A stretch of 64,000 nucleotides of DNA from Bombyx mori (taxonomy: Eukaryota; Arthropoda; Insecta; Lepidoptera; Bombycidae). The stretch's first letter is position 1. Every line of letters begins with the position of its first letter. This document shows positions 48,857 to 60,530 of this stretch, in pieces. Under the pieces are notes generated by a model, which was not told the origin of the DNA, searched no databases, and saw only the letters and a program-made list of their open reading frames with translations. A program made the position numbers and the translations under genes. Location of the stretch: assembly GCF_030269925.1 (NCBI RefSeq), contig NC_085122.1, positions 14,340,501 to 14,404,500 on the forward strand, read 5' to 3'.

Positions 48857-51281
48857 TTTTTTTTTTTTGTGCTTTTCCCCGTTCATGGTTATCACCGGGC
48901 CCTTATTATTCTAGTTAACTCATTCACTCCAGTTCTCTCTTCCATGCCTCTCGCACTTGCGTGCTTCATACGGTGTCTTTCTTACATTCCTCATCTTTCT
49001 TTCTTAGCCGGGTGGGACTCCCGCTAGCTTAATCTATTACTGTGTTTTGTTTTCCGGGTAAATAAAGTTTTGCTCCTTTATTTATAAACAGAATATCGTT
49101 TGGAACTTATTTCTATTGTATGGCTTATATTATTTAGACCTTTTCTACTTCGTAATTTTTACAATTTTAATATAGTAATATTATTTCTATTTTGTAGGCT
49201 TAACAATTTTAATCTTAGTCTAACTTAACTTTAACAATTTTCATTTTTATTTTATTCCTATTTTCTAAACTTGTACATTTTTAACCTTTACTTCAACTTA
49301 ACTATAGCATTTTTTATTTTTATTTTCTTACCTTGTATATTTTTTACATTTACTTCTTCTTAACTATGACAATTTTTATTTTTATCTTATTTCTATTTAT
49401 CTTCACTTGTACATTTTTAACCTTTACTTCTATATAACTATGACAATTTCAATATTATTATCTAATTTTTAAAATTTCCATTTTAGCTTCTTATTCAACT
49501 GTATATTTTATTACATACTTATTTTGTTTTCCCTATATTATTTGATACATTTCTCTTCAGCTGTAGTTTTTTCAGGTATATAAGTCTTTTCGTATATGTA
49601 TAGCGTTCCTTACTGTTGCATAGTATCTTATTAATAGTTGCTATTGTTTGACTCATTAATGTATGTAGTTTCTTGGTCTTTGTTCAAATCCTGCGTTACT
49701 TTGGTAATAATATATGTATACTAACTTATATATATATTTATTGACCTTTCTTGTGCTTACTTATTTATAATCGTGGTTTTTTGTTTGGTTGCTGTACGTG
49801 TTTGGTGTTTGTATGTCTGTATATATTCACTATATATTTCCATATCGCTATTTGTGGTGTGTCATTTTTATATGTGGTGTGTGTGTGTATATGTTTGTAC
49901 ATTATGTTTGTACTTGTGTATGTGACGTTGAGTGTGTGAGTGTGTGGTGAGTCAGACGTAGGCCGTTGTTGCTCGAGCCAGGTAATCCCAATTCCGGCGA
50001 ACGGGGCATTCGACGCTGAAGTCATTATGGTCCGTTTTCCGCAGCTTAGAGCGCGAACAGTTACAGCACTGCGGTTCGTTGCCTGCGATGTAATCTGCGC
50101 ATGTCTCACGTAGATGTGGACCTCCACAGTGGCTGCACCTGTCCGCACTCTCGGAGCAAAATTTCCGACCGTGACCGAATGCCAAGCACCTAGTGCACTG
50201 AATGAGCGGAGACTGATCCTCCACTCTGATCCTTTGCAGGTCCAGGTAGAGGGCTCCAGCCTCCGTCATCCTTTGCCACACTTTAGGCTTCACCTGAAGA
50301 ATGATGTGCGCTGTCTTAGGATTTCTTGTGCGTTTTTTGAATTTAATCACCATTTCCATGTCCTCTTCAGGTAGGCCCACGAAAATGTCCTTGTTCTGAA
50401 CGTGGAGTGCCTTAATGATGTCATCATCTTCGCTTTCCACGAACACATCCTTGAGGACTACGAGAGGGTTTTTATTTTTCATAGGCGCTACTATCAGTCC
50501 GTCCCCACGATTCTCTATTATTTCCTGAACTTTCTTCATTTCTACTTCGGTGTAGGTAATTAATTGTCTGGTACCCAGTATAATTGTTTGGTTCTTAGCC
50601 TTACGAACCTTGTTAATTTTGAGGCCAGTGCCTCTGGCATCGACCGCCCTTTTCACCCTGGCGAGCACCTCATCAGCAGTCTCCTGACTACCTTCGAGGG
50701 TGACCGCCATCGTGTGAAGTGCAGGACGGTGGACGGGTTTCGCTGCCGCGACACTGGCGTAAGACTGGGATTGGAGCTAGGTTCAGTTCACATGCCAGTC
50801 CTTTTGAGACCTCCGTGAGTTCATGTTTGGCTGCGACGACCTCATCGGCAATACCACCGACCAGATCCCTGAAGAGAGCGTGCGTTCGACTCTCGACCTC
50901 CTCGGTCGTTTGGTCTATGGCAGCTCTGGTCTTGTCGATCCTGTCGATGATCTTGTCGATCATATTGGAGCCTCGGCCGTCATTTTCGTCGTTCAATTTT
51001 ATTATATCCGTTTTTAGACTTCGTTCCATCTCGTTTAGTCTCTCGGTCAGTGTTTTTTCCACCTCTCCCAGCTTCTTAAGGATGACATCTTGGCCATCGG
51101 ACGACGAGGTTTTTGTAGGTGTCCTTTTTTATGGGGCCCCTGCTTCGGGACTCTGAATGCGCCTACTGAACACGAAAATCGCTCGTATACCCCTGTCCGA
51201 CTGCACCTCCAGGAACCTATCTCTCCTCATCTGAGGGTACTCATAGACTTTCGAGGCTATACCCTCGAAAGATATACCCCA
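48857..51281 (-). mobile_element. Half-LINE copy 2: ORF1 plus 3' UTR, no ORF2
   Basis: Tail T11 (48857-48867), then about 1.08 kb of 3' UTR and an ORF1 pseudogene (49952 to about 51280). The 3' UTR starts with GCTTTTCCCCGTTCATGGTT and GCCGGGTGGGACTCCCGC. No RT, endonuclease or RNase H lies between ORF1 and the tail. The layout is the same as in copy 1 (51685-54290). It is 5'-truncated at about 51281, exactly where a TTAGG-like minisatellite starts. Confidence 0.85.
49952..51281 (-). pseudogene. Half-LINE ORF1 (copy 2), frameshifted
   Basis: Two parts. 51062-50688 is coiled-coil-like (LNEMERSLKTDIIKLNDEND, DKIIDRIDKTRAAIDQTTEE). 50710-49952 is the RNA-binding part (VTLEGSQETADEVLARVKRA) with knuckles CTRCLAFGHGRKFC and CSHCGGPHLRETC and a third Cys-rich stretch CCNCSRSKLRKTDHNDF. 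A frameshift near 50750 and a small insertion near 50560 (GTRQLITYTEVE in place of GCDTEEE) break it. It is a near neighbour of the copy 1 protein. Confidence 0.85.
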
Positions 51282-51480
51282 GGTTTGGGTTATATTTGGG
51301 TTAGGGTTGGGTTAGGATTTTGGTTAGGCTTGGGTTAGGTTTGGGTTAGGCTTGGGTTTAGGCTTGGGTTAGGCTTGGGTTAGGCTTGGGTTAGGTTTGG
51401 GTTAGGCTTGGGTTAGGTTTGGGTTAGGCTTGGGTTAGGTTTGGGTTAGGCTTGGGTTAGGTTTGGGTTAGGCTTGGGTT
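51282..51480. repeat. TTAGG-like minisatellite (11-bp unit GGTTAGGYTTG)
   Basis: About 200 bp of head-to-tail GGGTTAGGCTT / GGGTTAGGTTT units; the first 60 bp are irregular and the rest very regular, with C and T units partly alternating. Each unit contains the insect telomere motif TTAGG. The array touches the truncated 5' end of half-LINE copy 2 on the left and the end of an ORF2 fragment on the right. Confidence 0.93.
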
Positions 51481-51802
<322 letters not shown>

Positions 51803-52670
51803 CTGCTTTTCCCCGATCATGAGAACACCGGGTCCTTATTTATCTATATACTCATTCATTCAAGTTCTCACATGTATTCCTCTCGCACTTTCAAGCCGCA
51901 TACATAATCTTTCTTATATCCTTCCACATTCATTCTTTGCCGGGTGGGACTCCCGCTTCTCTATGCTAAGATATTTTTATTCTTTTATTTTAGGAAAATA
52001 AAGTTTGTACAGTTTTATTTTAATTTCTGGTTTGTCTACGGTAGTATTTATACTTTACGTAATATATTGGTTTTCCTTGCAAGTACTGCGTACTTGTTCT
52101 TATTTTAATTACAATTTTCTTTACTTATTTAACTATTATACTTATCTTTTATTACACTTATTATATTTCTAACATTCTAACATTACTTTTTTCTTAGTTC
52201 TTAGCTTATATCTATAAAACTTACATTAGTATATACTCTTAATTACCATCTAATTGCTACATTCTTCCGTTCAATATTAGTTAGTTATATTCATAACTTT
52301 ATTATTTTTACAGCAGGAAGTACTTGCGTTTATTTCATTATTGTGTTTGCTATTGTGTGTATGTTGTGTTGTGACTGGTTTGTGCTTTCTTTCTATAAAT
52401 TTTTACAAACTCATTTGCCTAGGCAATAACATATATATACTAAATTTATATATATTTATTGACTATTTTCTTTAGACTATTTTCATTTTATTTCTCATTT
52501 TTTGTTCCTGTAAGTGTTCTTGTGCTGATATCATCGTGTATATTCAATATACATTCTGTATATCATTTGTGTTCGTGTTGTTGTGTATTTCATGTTTGTG
52601 TGTGTTGTGTTTTTTGTTTCTGTGTGCTTTGTGTCTGTGTGTACGTGCTGTGTAATGTCCTATGTTTAGA

Positions 52671-54194
52671 TTATGCATATGTGGTATTTGCGCGAGCCAA
52701 GTAGTCCCACTTTTTTCGTACCGGGCATTCGGCGCTAAAAGCGTTATGGTCAGCCTTCCGCAACCCAGAGTGTGAGCAGTTGCAGCACCACGGTTCGGTC
52801 CCTGCGATAAAGTCTGCGCATTTCTCGCGCAGATGCGGTCCTCCACAGTGACTGCATCTGTCCACACTCTCGGTGCAAAATTTTCGACCATGTCCAAATG
52901 CGAGGCACCTCGTGCATTGGATGAGCGGAGACTGGTCCTCGACTCTGACCCTTTGAAGGTCCAGATAGAGGGCTCCAGCTTCCGTCATCCTCTGCCATAC
53001 TTTCGGCTTCACTTGCAAGATGATGTGCGCGGTCTTTGGGTTTCTGGTTCGTTTTTTAAATTTTATTTCCATTTGCATGTCTTCTTCCGGTAGGCCCATG
53101 AATATGTTCTTGTTTTGGACGTGGAGTGCCTTAATCATATCGTCGTCTTCACTTTCCACGAAAACATCCTTCAGGACAACGAGAGGGCTCTTGTTCTTCA
53201 TGGGCGCTACTACCAGTCCATCCCCACGACTCTCTATTATCTCTTGGACTTTCTTTCTTTCCTCCTCGGTGTCGCAACCCAATATAATAGTTTGGTTTTT
53301 CGCCTTGCGTACCTTGTTAATTTTAAGTCCAGTGCCTCTGGCGTCGACTGCCCTCTTCACCCTGGCGAGCACCTCGTCAGCAGTCTCCTGACTACCTTCG
53401 AGAGTGACTGCCATCGAATGAAGTGCAGGACGGTGGACGGGTTTGGCTGCTGCGACGCTGGCGTATGACTTAGAGACTGGAGCTAAGTTTATATCGCATA
53501 CCAGTCCTTTTGCGACCTCCGTAAGTTCTTGTTTTGCTGCAACGACATCGTCGGCAAGACCACCGACCAGATCCTTGACGAGAGCGTGCGTTCGACTCTC
53601 GACCGCCTCGGTCGTTTGGTCCATGGCAGCTCTGGTCTCGTCGATCCTGTCGATGATCTTGTCGATCATGTCGGAGCCCCGGCCGTCATTTTCGTCATTC
53701 AATTGTATTATGTCTGTTTTTAGACTCAGCTCCATCTCGTTTAGTCGTTTAGTCAATGCCTTTTCCACCTCTCCCAGCTTATTTAGAATGACATCTGTGC
53801 CGTCAGACGACGAGGTTTTTGTCGGTGTCCTTGTCTTTGGGGCTCCTGCTTCGAGACTCTCAATACGCCTACTGAGCTCGAAAATTGCACGTATGCCCTT
53901 GTCTGACTGCACCTCCAGGAACTGCTTTATGTCCCTCCTCATCTGAGGGTACTCATGGACTTTCGAGGGTATATCCTCGAAAGTCTTCATCATCTCCTGG
54001 AGGAGCTGTTCACTCGACAGCGCAGCATAGTTCTGTTGCTGCTTTTTGAAAATGTCCATATTGTCGAGTGATCTTCTTTTGATGTCTGGTCTTTTAATAA
54101 ACGTCCTTGCCGCACCCTGCGCCACTGCGGTTGTGGTAGGGCTGGGAGTGGTAGGCTTTTTGGAGGCGCCCGAAGTCGTGGGTGTACGGTACAT
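52671..54194 (-). CDS. Half-LINE ORF1 protein (Gag-like), about 507 aa, intact
   Basis: The chosen start is MYRTPTTSGASKKPTTPSPT at 54194; the frame is open for 18 further codons upstream, to 54248. It has a Thr/Pro-rich N-terminus (1-40), predicted coiled-coil segments (about 90-230, with RRDIKQFLEVQSDKGIRAIF and IDRIDETRAAMDQTTEAVES), an RNA-recognition-like middle part (DEVLARVKRAVDARGTGLKI, NPKTAHIILQVKPKVW) and three C-terminal knuckles: CTRCLAFGHGRKFC near 426, CSHCGGPHLREKC and CCNCSHSGLRKADHNAF. LINE F ORF1 has the same order, with CTRCLGYGHSRKYC, CSHCGGPHMRTEC and CRNCRKAKLTQIEH. Such proteins coat LINE RNA. There is no stop or frameshift, although no ORF2 follows. It probably forms particles used in trans, or helps its own RNA recruit another LINE's RT. 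Confidence 0.9.
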   Translation of the reverse strand: MYRTPTTSGASKKPTTPSPTTTAVAQGAARTFIKRPDIKRRSLDNMDIFKKQQQNYAALSSEQLLQEMMKTFEDIPSKVHEYPQMRRDIKQFLEVQSDKGIRAIFELSRRIESLEAGAPKTRTPTKTSSSDGTDVILNKLGEVEKALTKRLNEMELSLKTDIIQLNDENDGRGSDMIDKIIDRIDETRAAMDQTTEAVESRTHALVKDLVGGLADDVVAAKQELTEVAKGLVCDINLAPVSKSYASVAAAKPVHRPALHSMAVTLEGSQETADEVLARVKRAVDARGTGLKINKVRKAKNQTIILGCDTEEERKKVQEIIESRGDGLVVAPMKNKSPLVVLKDVFVESEDDDMIKALHVQNKNIFMGLPEEDMQMEIKFKKRTRNPKTAHIILQVKPKVWQRMTEAGALYLDLQRVRVEDQSPLIQCTRCLAFGHGRKFCTESVDRCSHCGGPHLREKCADFIAGTEPWCCNCSHSGLRKADHNAFSAECPVRKKWDYLARANTTYA

Positions 54195-54290
54195 TTTAAT
54201 TATGTGAGTGTGTATGAGTACGGTGTATGTGTCGGGGAAAGTTGTCACTTTATATAATGTTTGCCAGACCCTGTAAAGGGGGGTCGGTGT

Positions 54291-55896
54291 CTAATATAAA
54301 ATAAAATCTTATCTAAGTTGTGTATATACTTGTAAAGTTTGACATAAATTAAATTAATAATATCACGTCGTTTTAATTATAGTCAAGTTTCTAATGAATA
54401 CAATTATGTACTCACTGCAGCAATAGAACTAATGTTATTATATCCTAAAAAGAGAAATAAAAATGTTATGTCGAATATTTGTTCGGTCAAAATACAAATT
54501 CAATAGAACACGATACAATCGGAAACAAGACCAGATGGTGCGACGCGTGACTCACCGCTCGCTAACTTGTAAACAAGTATCACGCCACCGGTGCCGCGCC
54601 GTTCCATTGGTCGCAAGATTTATCAATTTCTTGCGGCTTGCATTAAAGTTTTATAGTTTCTAACAGTGTTGGGTTCCGCTTATAATTATTAATTTTACTG
54701 TATTACTTATTTATACTATTTTATTATAATTATGTATTTATATTATTATTATGTACTGTATACTGTTTCCGGTGTTCACCAAAGATATAAATGAATGTGT
54801 CACGATTCAGTCAAACTGATAACTTATTCTAGACATAACACACTCACCAAAAGTATGTACAGTTCCTAAAATTTTTAATATTTCTACTTAATAATAAATC
54901 ATAAAATAAAATAGGACAAAATTAAAACGGAAATAAAAAATAAAGGAATAAAAGAAATAAGAGAAAATTAAAATCTACAGTTCATCCAACGAGCCCCGAG
55001 TGGTCACTTGTCATCGTTAGATCGCTCTCCAATTTTAACCTTGTGGCGAACGGCGGCTGCACTACGTCATCTGCTACGCCGCTACGCCGCTACGCTGCTC
55101 GGCTACGATGATGTCTACGCCACATTCCAATATGTGTGACGTAGTCTACGCCTACTTCTTGACAATCAGGCCACCCGTTGAGACAGATAATGTTTCTATC
55201 TCTATCACTCTCGTTGCGCTTTCAATACGAATAAAGAAATGTCCGTAACTCACAAACCCCTAGGGATAAAAATCCAGATTTTTGTGGTAATGTTGGAAAT
55301 GATCTAAGCCACGTGCAACACCAAAAAAAGGGGGGGGTTACAGATCTTAATCTCGACTTATTCGTGCTGAAAGTTTTGTTGTTGCGCACCTTTTTAAATT
55401 GATTCCTATATCTCCGTCCTGGAATGAGATATCGTTTTGGTCCAAACGGCCTTTGGGAGAGGGCTTCTTGGGCTATCTCTGAAACTAGCCTGCTTTGTCC
55501 AATTCCTAGTGGAAGGGGGACCACGTGTCCACGCGGTTTCCACTTTTTAGGGTGCAGCTCTGTCAGTTTGTACCGGAAAAATCCGAAAGTCGGGTCGAAG
55601 GTGTATGGCACTTAGGGCTTTAAAGCTGCACTAGAAAAAATGCACGTCATCGATCGAAATCGGGAGGCGCACGCCACTTTGTGTAATGAACACACGGTTT
55701 TTCGGGTTTTTCTGTAATAACTTTTGACCCAGTGGTCTCCTGGTCACGCGGTTTTCACGACTACGTTCCTCGTCACCTTCCGCTTCTTTAGACACAACTT
55801 TCACTATAATCTGTGCACTTTTCACTATTTTTCTGATTTTTTGAACGCGGAGCGGCCTATTATCGTGGCGCTTGGGCTCGCGGTTGCGCTGCGACT
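54291..55896. repeat. Noncoding region; second part an unclassified repeat with CACGYGGTTTC words
   Basis: 54291-55220: AT-rich, no gene seen; 55063-55105 holds a short (GCTACGCC)n-like stretch. 55222-55896: mixed composition, no open frame of note. It carries ACCACGTGTCCACGCGGTTTC-type words near 55521 and GGTCACGCGGTTTTCAC near 55743, like 33049-33075. I read it as a second piece of the unnamed repeat family into which R1 copy B is inserted. Confidence 0.4.
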
Positions 55897-55930
55897 GGTT
55901 AGGTTAGGTTAGGTTAGGTTAGGTTAGGTT
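55897..55930. repeat. (GGTTA)7, insect-type telomeric repeat tract
   Basis: A 34-bp perfect run of GGTTA units (TTAGG in another register) lies directly before the first base of the truncated R1 element. Short interstitial TTAGG tracts are known in insects; R1-clade TRAS and SART elements are known to insert in them. Confidence 0.95.
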
Positions 55931-58159
55931 CACCGATGTCCCCGAGGTGACGCAAGCAGAGATGAGAGCGGCCGTGTCGCGACTCCGGTCTAAGAACACG
56001 GCCCCGGGACCCGACGGAGTTCCTGGTCGAGCACTCGTCCTGGCTCTGAAGGAGCTAGAGCCCCAGCTGAGGGGGCTCTTCACGGCATGTCTCGAGCAGG
56101 GTCAGTTTCCTAGTGTATGGAAGGAGGGGAAGCTGGTCCTGCTCAGGAAGGAGGGGCGCCCCGCGGACTCGCCGTCCGCGTATCGGCCCATAGTGCTGCT
56201 CGATGAGGCGGGCAAACTTTTTGAGCGCATTATCGCAGATCGCCTCGTCAGCCACTTGTGCAGGGAGGGGCCGGACCTGGATGACAACCAATTTGGTTTT
56301 CGTCGGGGGCGCTCCACCATAGACGCCATCATGCGCGTGAGGGCCCTGGCGGAGGAGACGGTGTCCCGGGGTGGGGTGGTACTGGCGGTGTCTTTAGACA
56401 TCTCCAACGCTTTCAACACCCTACCCTGGAGTTGTATTCGGGAGGCTCTGAAATACCATCGCGTGCCTCCCTACCTCCGCCGCACGGTAGGGGCTTATCT
56501 GGAGGGTAGATGCGTCACTTATCGGGGACGTGACGGTGCCGGTCGGCACCTCATGTCGTGCGGTGTTCCACAGGGATCGGTCTTGGGACCGCTCCTGTGG
56601 AACATCGGCTACGACTGGGTGCTGAGAGGCGAGCTCCCGTCGGGCGCCAACTTGACGTGTTATGCGGACGACACGCTTGTCACTGCCCGGGGGAGCTCGC
56701 ACAGGGAAGCGACGTTGATAGCCGCGGCTGCGGTGTCACTGGTGGTGAACCGCATCCGGCGCCTGGGCCTGGAGGTGGCCCTAAACAAGTCGGAGGCTAT
56801 GGTGTTTCATGGCCCCCGACGTGCGCCGGCGCCGGGATCACACATCGTGGTAAGTGGGACCCGGATAGCTGTCGAGTCCACCATGAAGTATCTGGGATTG
56901 GTGCTCGACAGCCGATGGGAATTCGGGCCCCACTTCCGGCGGCTGGTGCCCAAGCTGATGGGTGCAGCGGGCGCGCTTTCAACGTTGCTTCCCAATTTGG
57001 GGGGCCCGAGCGCCGCCTGTAGGCGGTTGTACGTGGGAATCGTGCGGTCCATGGCCCTGTATGGGGCCCCTGTGTGGGCGATGGACATGACGGCCAGCAC
57101 ACTCGCCATTCTGCGTAAGCCGCAGAGGGTGATGGCCGTCAGAGTCATCCGCGGGTACCGCACGATTTCCTACGAGGCGGCTTGCGTCCTGGCCGGATCC
57201 CCGCCCTGGGACCTAGAGTCGAAAGTACTCGCGTCATTATATCGATGGCGCGAGGAAGAGCGGGCACGGGGCTCGAGGCTGGTGCAGCGGCAGATCGCGC
57301 TGCGCCGAGAGGAGCTCCGTCTGGCCTTGGTGGCGGAATGGCGGCAAAGGCTTCTGCGCCCTACCGCCGGCCTCGCAACCGTCGAGGCGATCCGGCCAGT
57401 ACTCGACGACTGGCTCGGGAGAAGGCACGGATCCCTGTCGTTTAGGGTGACACAGGTGCTGTCGGGGCACGGTTGCTTCGGCAAGTACCTGTGCCGCATA
57501 GACAGGGAGCCGGACGCTCGGTGCCACCACTGCGTCCACTGCGGGGAGGACACGGCGCAACACACGCTCGCCGAGTGTGTAGCTTGGGAGGAGCAGCGCC
57601 GTGTCCTCACAAATGAAGTAGGAAGCGATCTGTCGCTGCCGGCCGTAGTGCGGAGGATGGTCGGCAGCGCAGAGTCGTGGGACGCGGTGGTGTCCTTCTG
57701 CGAGGACGTGATGTCGCAGAAGGAAACTGCGGAACGGGAGAGGGAGATCTCGACTCCCTTTCACGGCCGCAGAAGGCGCACCGGGCTCAGGACAAGGGCG
57801 GACAATGCCCTTTTCCGCCCCCCATGAATGGGTCCAGGGGCGAGGGACTTGGGAAAGCCCTCGCCCCCTATTCGATGGACCTGAGACGGAGGCGCATGCG
57901 GGTGTCGGCGCGTGCCTCTGAGGCGATGCACGGAGTAGCTGAACGCCTCACTACTCCGTGCAGGAGACGAGGCCTGGATAGACCGGGCCAGCACTGGTGT
58001 GGGGCTGCGGAAGAATTTTGGATTCCCGCGGCCCTGCGCGCACGTGTGGGTGGACACCGGGGTGGTTTTAGCCGGTAGGAGTCCGGCACGCCCCTTCGCT
58101 TTTCCCTAGGCGAAGGTAGTCCATGAAGATTTCCCCCCGAGAAAAAAAAAAAAAAAAAA

Positions 58160-58162
<3 letters not shown>
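55931..58162 (+). mobile_element. R1-type family 2, copy 2 (5'-truncated in ORF2)
   Basis: From CACCGATGTCCCCGAG at 55931 to the A21 tail (58142-58162). It contains 626 codons of ORF2 (RT to C-terminal zinc domain) and a 3' UTR whose end is nearly identical to copy 1 (10579-11063). Its 5' break lies exactly at the end of (GGTTA)7. GGTT precedes the element and also follows the tail (58163-58166), a possible 4-bp target duplication. GC-rich, with an open RT frame, so fairly young. Confidence 0.87.
55947..57827 (+). CDS. R1-type ORF2: reverse transcriptase and C-terminal CCHC domain
   Basis: An open frame of 626 codons; the frame is also open back to 55931, and the listed Met is internal because the N-terminal endonuclease is lost. 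RT blocks: LRSKNTAPGPDGVPGRALV, YRPIVLLDEAGKLFERII, QFGFRRGRSTIDAI, VSLDISNAFNTLPWS, CGVPQGSVLGPLLWN and the catalytic CYADDTLV (about residue 237), then MKYLGLVLDSRWEFGPHF. The C-terminal domain near 525 reads CHHCVHCGEDTAQHTLAEC, followed by SWDAVVSFCEDVMSQKE. The RT looks complete and could act in trans; without the endonuclease and ORF1 it cannot drive its own insertion. Confidence 0.9.
   Translation: MTQAEMRAAVSRLRSKNTAPGPDGVPGRALVLALKELEPQLRGLFTACLEQGQFPSVWKEGKLVLLRKEGRPADSPSAYRPIVLLDEAGKLFERIIADRLVSHLCREGPDLDDNQFGFRRGRSTIDAIMRVRALAEETVSRGGVVLAVSLDISNAFNTLPWSCIREALKYHRVPPYLRRTVGAYLEGRCVTYRGRDGAGRHLMSCGVPQGSVLGPLLWNIGYDWVLRGELPSGANLTCYADDTLVTARGSSHREATLIAAAAVSLVVNRIRRLGLEVALNKSEAMVFHGPRRAPAPGSHIVVSGTRIAVESTMKYLGLVLDSRWEFGPHFRRLVPKLMGAAGALSTLLPNLGGPSAACRRLYVGIVRSMALYGAPVWAMDMTASTLAILRKPQRVMAVRVIRGYRTISYEAACVLAGSPPWDLESKVLASLYRWREEERARGSRLVQRQIALRREELRLALVAEWRQRLLRPTAGLATVEAIRPVLDDWLGRRHGSLSFRVTQVLSGHGCFGKYLCRIDREPDARCHHCVHCGEDTAQHTLAECVAWEEQRRVLTNEVGSDLSLPAVVRRMVGSAESWDAVVSFCEDVMSQKETAEREREISTPFHGRRRRTGLRTRADNALFRPP

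Positions 58163-58217
<55 letters not shown>
58142..58217. repeat. A21-GG-T53: tail-to-tail junction of two LINEs
   Basis: The poly(A) of the plus-strand R1 element (58142-58162), GG, and the T53 (58165-58217) that is the poly(A) of minus-strand LINE F. It could fold into a long A:T hairpin. A similar junction is at 11047-11075. Confidence 0.9.
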
Positions 58218-58220
<3 letters not shown>

Positions 58221-58618
58221 CAGTCTACCTCCAACGTGATCGGAGCCTGTTCTAACAAGTTCTCTTTCATTCCAGTTCTCGCAAGTTTTCTTCTCGTACT
58301 TTCATGCTACATACCATCTTTCTTTCATTCATCATCTTTCACTACTTTTTCTGGGTGGGATTCCCAGCTACGCTTACTAGCTACGCTAATTATAATAATC
58401 TATTTTCTTAGGGATACAAGGGCAGGTTGATTTTTACATTACACACATATAAAACACACATAAAAAACACAGACAACAACACAGGGCGTCACTTTTGTTT
58501 TATACTTATTTATCTTATTACTATTTTTACATTTCCTTAACTATACTATTTACTTACTTTATATTTTTATGTTTATCTTAATATTAACATTATATTATGT
58601 AAACATAACTTTCTTAGG

Positions 58619-60530
58619 CTATTTGTTTCTATTTATTACTCTTTCTACAATTTTTATACAGTATTTTATAAATAGTTCTCTATTTTTTCCCGAGATTAGC
58701 TCCTGAATCGTCTCAAGTGTCAGGTTTTGTTTTACTGTTTGCTCGAGTTCAAATCTTTCATTTATATGAATTGGACACTCTAAAAGCAGGTGTTGTACTG
58801 TTTCCGCTTGGACTGAGTCGCAGACGCACGATGGACTCTCCTTGCATTTAAAACGATTAAGATAATCGGAAAATCCACCGTGCCCCGTCAGGATTTGTGT
58901 AGTCAACTGTGTCGGTACGAATTTTCGCACCACTTTGTAGGCCGCCTTCGCGTCCGGGAGGAAGAGTTTTGTTGTTGACGCAGTTTCTTCCGCTTGGTAC
59001 CTGCGGTTCCATTCGTCAAGCGTCGCCATACGAATGCTACGCTTGACGAATGAAACAGGGCATCGATCGTAATCCGGTCTCTTTTTCGACTTCAGGGCAG
59101 CCTCCTTCGCTAGTTTGTCAGCCCTCTCGTTACCATCCAACCCCACGTGAGCCTTTATCCAGAACAAAGTAACTACCTTGTTCTGGAGAGATATGGATCT
59201 CAAATTATCTCTGGCTTCCACAGCGAGGGGGTGGGGGCAACCGGGGTTTTTAATAGTTTGAAGGGCCGCCATGGAGTCACTAAATATCCCAAACGTGGAC
59301 GCCTTGTGCCCGAGGATCTCCTTTGTTGCCTTGCATATGGCCAGGAGTTCAGCCTGGTAAACCGTGCAGTATTTTGGTAGAGCAAGCTTGAGGGCTTTGG
59401 ATTCTTCCTCGCGACTCCATATGGATAGTGCGGCTCCGACTTTGCCCTCAATCTTGCTCCCGTCCGTGAATATACGCACGTCATAGCAGTTGTGTTCTTT
59501 CATTTGCTCTTGATTCACCAGGCTTACTATATTCCAGTCCTCGTGCTCGGCCGGGTGTGGGGCCTCGATTGCAGGAGCCATCCGCTCGACCTCCCCGTCC
59601 CCAAGGGCCGGCCATGGAACACCCCTCTTGGCTTCATACAGTGAAGCTGCCTCACGAACTCGGAGGTCAAGAGGGAGTATTCCAGCGAGCACCAGCGCCG
59701 AGTTCAGGGAGACCGTGCGGTAGGCTTTGCACAATTTCTGCGCAATTCCACGCTGAAGAGTTGCCAGCTGCTTAATGACCATAAGCTTGGCTGTGGCCGG
59801 CGCCCAGACTCTGGCAGCGTACAGTACGGTTGGCTCTATGGTGGCAACGTATATCACTCTTAAGACCTCTGGGTGAAGCCCCCAGCTTACTCGTGCCGCT
59901 CTCGATAGCTGTTTAAATATACCCATGGCCTTCCTGCAGACGCTCGAGACGTGGGCGTTGAATGTAAGCTGGTGGTCGATTATAACTCCCAACAGCTTGA
60001 TCTCTTTTGACATACCAATAACAACACCGCCCATGTCCAGGCGAGGAGTGTCATACTTAAGCTTCCTAGTGATAATCATTGCACTTGTCTTGTGCGGGGC
60101 AAACTTTAGCTTGTTGTTGACCCCCCACGCCTGGACACGCCCGAGGGTATCATTGGCACGTCTCTGCACCTCTTCTCCAGTCTCCCCGTCGAACATCAAG
60201 ACGACGTCATCTGCAAACGCCTGGCAATACTCTCCACTGTTTTCGAGACTTTTCAGAAGAGGGTCGAGCAGCAGGTTCCACAAAATTGGGCCCCCGATTG
60301 AGCCTTGAACACATCCCTTATTCGTTCCCTTACCATGTTCCTCCCCAGCGTACTTGACCACCACCTTCCGGTTACTAAGATAGCTGTCTATGACCCGCCT
60401 CAGATTTACTGGACACTTTTCCTCAGCCAGTCGGACTCTTATTGCTGGCCACCAGGCGCTGTCGAAGGCTCCCTCTATATCTAGCGATACTAATGCAATT
60501 ATTTTCTTTTCTTTTAACTTCTTGCGGAAT
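58619..60530 (-). pseudogene. LINE F ORF2 part 3: RT palm, RNase H, zinc domain
   Basis: From the frameshift near 60525 the minus frame reads IIALVSLDIEGAFDSAWWPA (RT block with Asp), GCVQGSIGGPILWNLLLD, the catalytic AFADDVVLM (about 60205), and MSKEIKLLGVIIDHQLTFNA (thumb). RNase H follows with RIFTDGSKIEGKVGAALSIW (D), YCTVYQAELLAICKATKEI (E), GIFSDSMAALQTI (D) and HVGLDGNERADKLAKEAA, then the zinc domain CVCDSVQAETVQHLLLEC and the stop at 58619. All catalytic residues are kept. 581 codons of this stretch are open from 60364 on. Confidence 0.9.

Noticed and set aside
51282..51480. CRISPR-like array
   Set aside because: Contiguous 11-bp units without spacers in a eukaryotic context; it is a minisatellite.
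54463..54663. 66-codon plus-strand frame that could be a small host gene
   Set aside because: Arg-rich, no motif, no splice or promoter context, and surrounded by AT-rich noncoding DNA.
56055..57764. Minus-strand frames over the R1 ORF2
   Set aside because: Shadow frames of the 626-codon RT frame on the plus strand.
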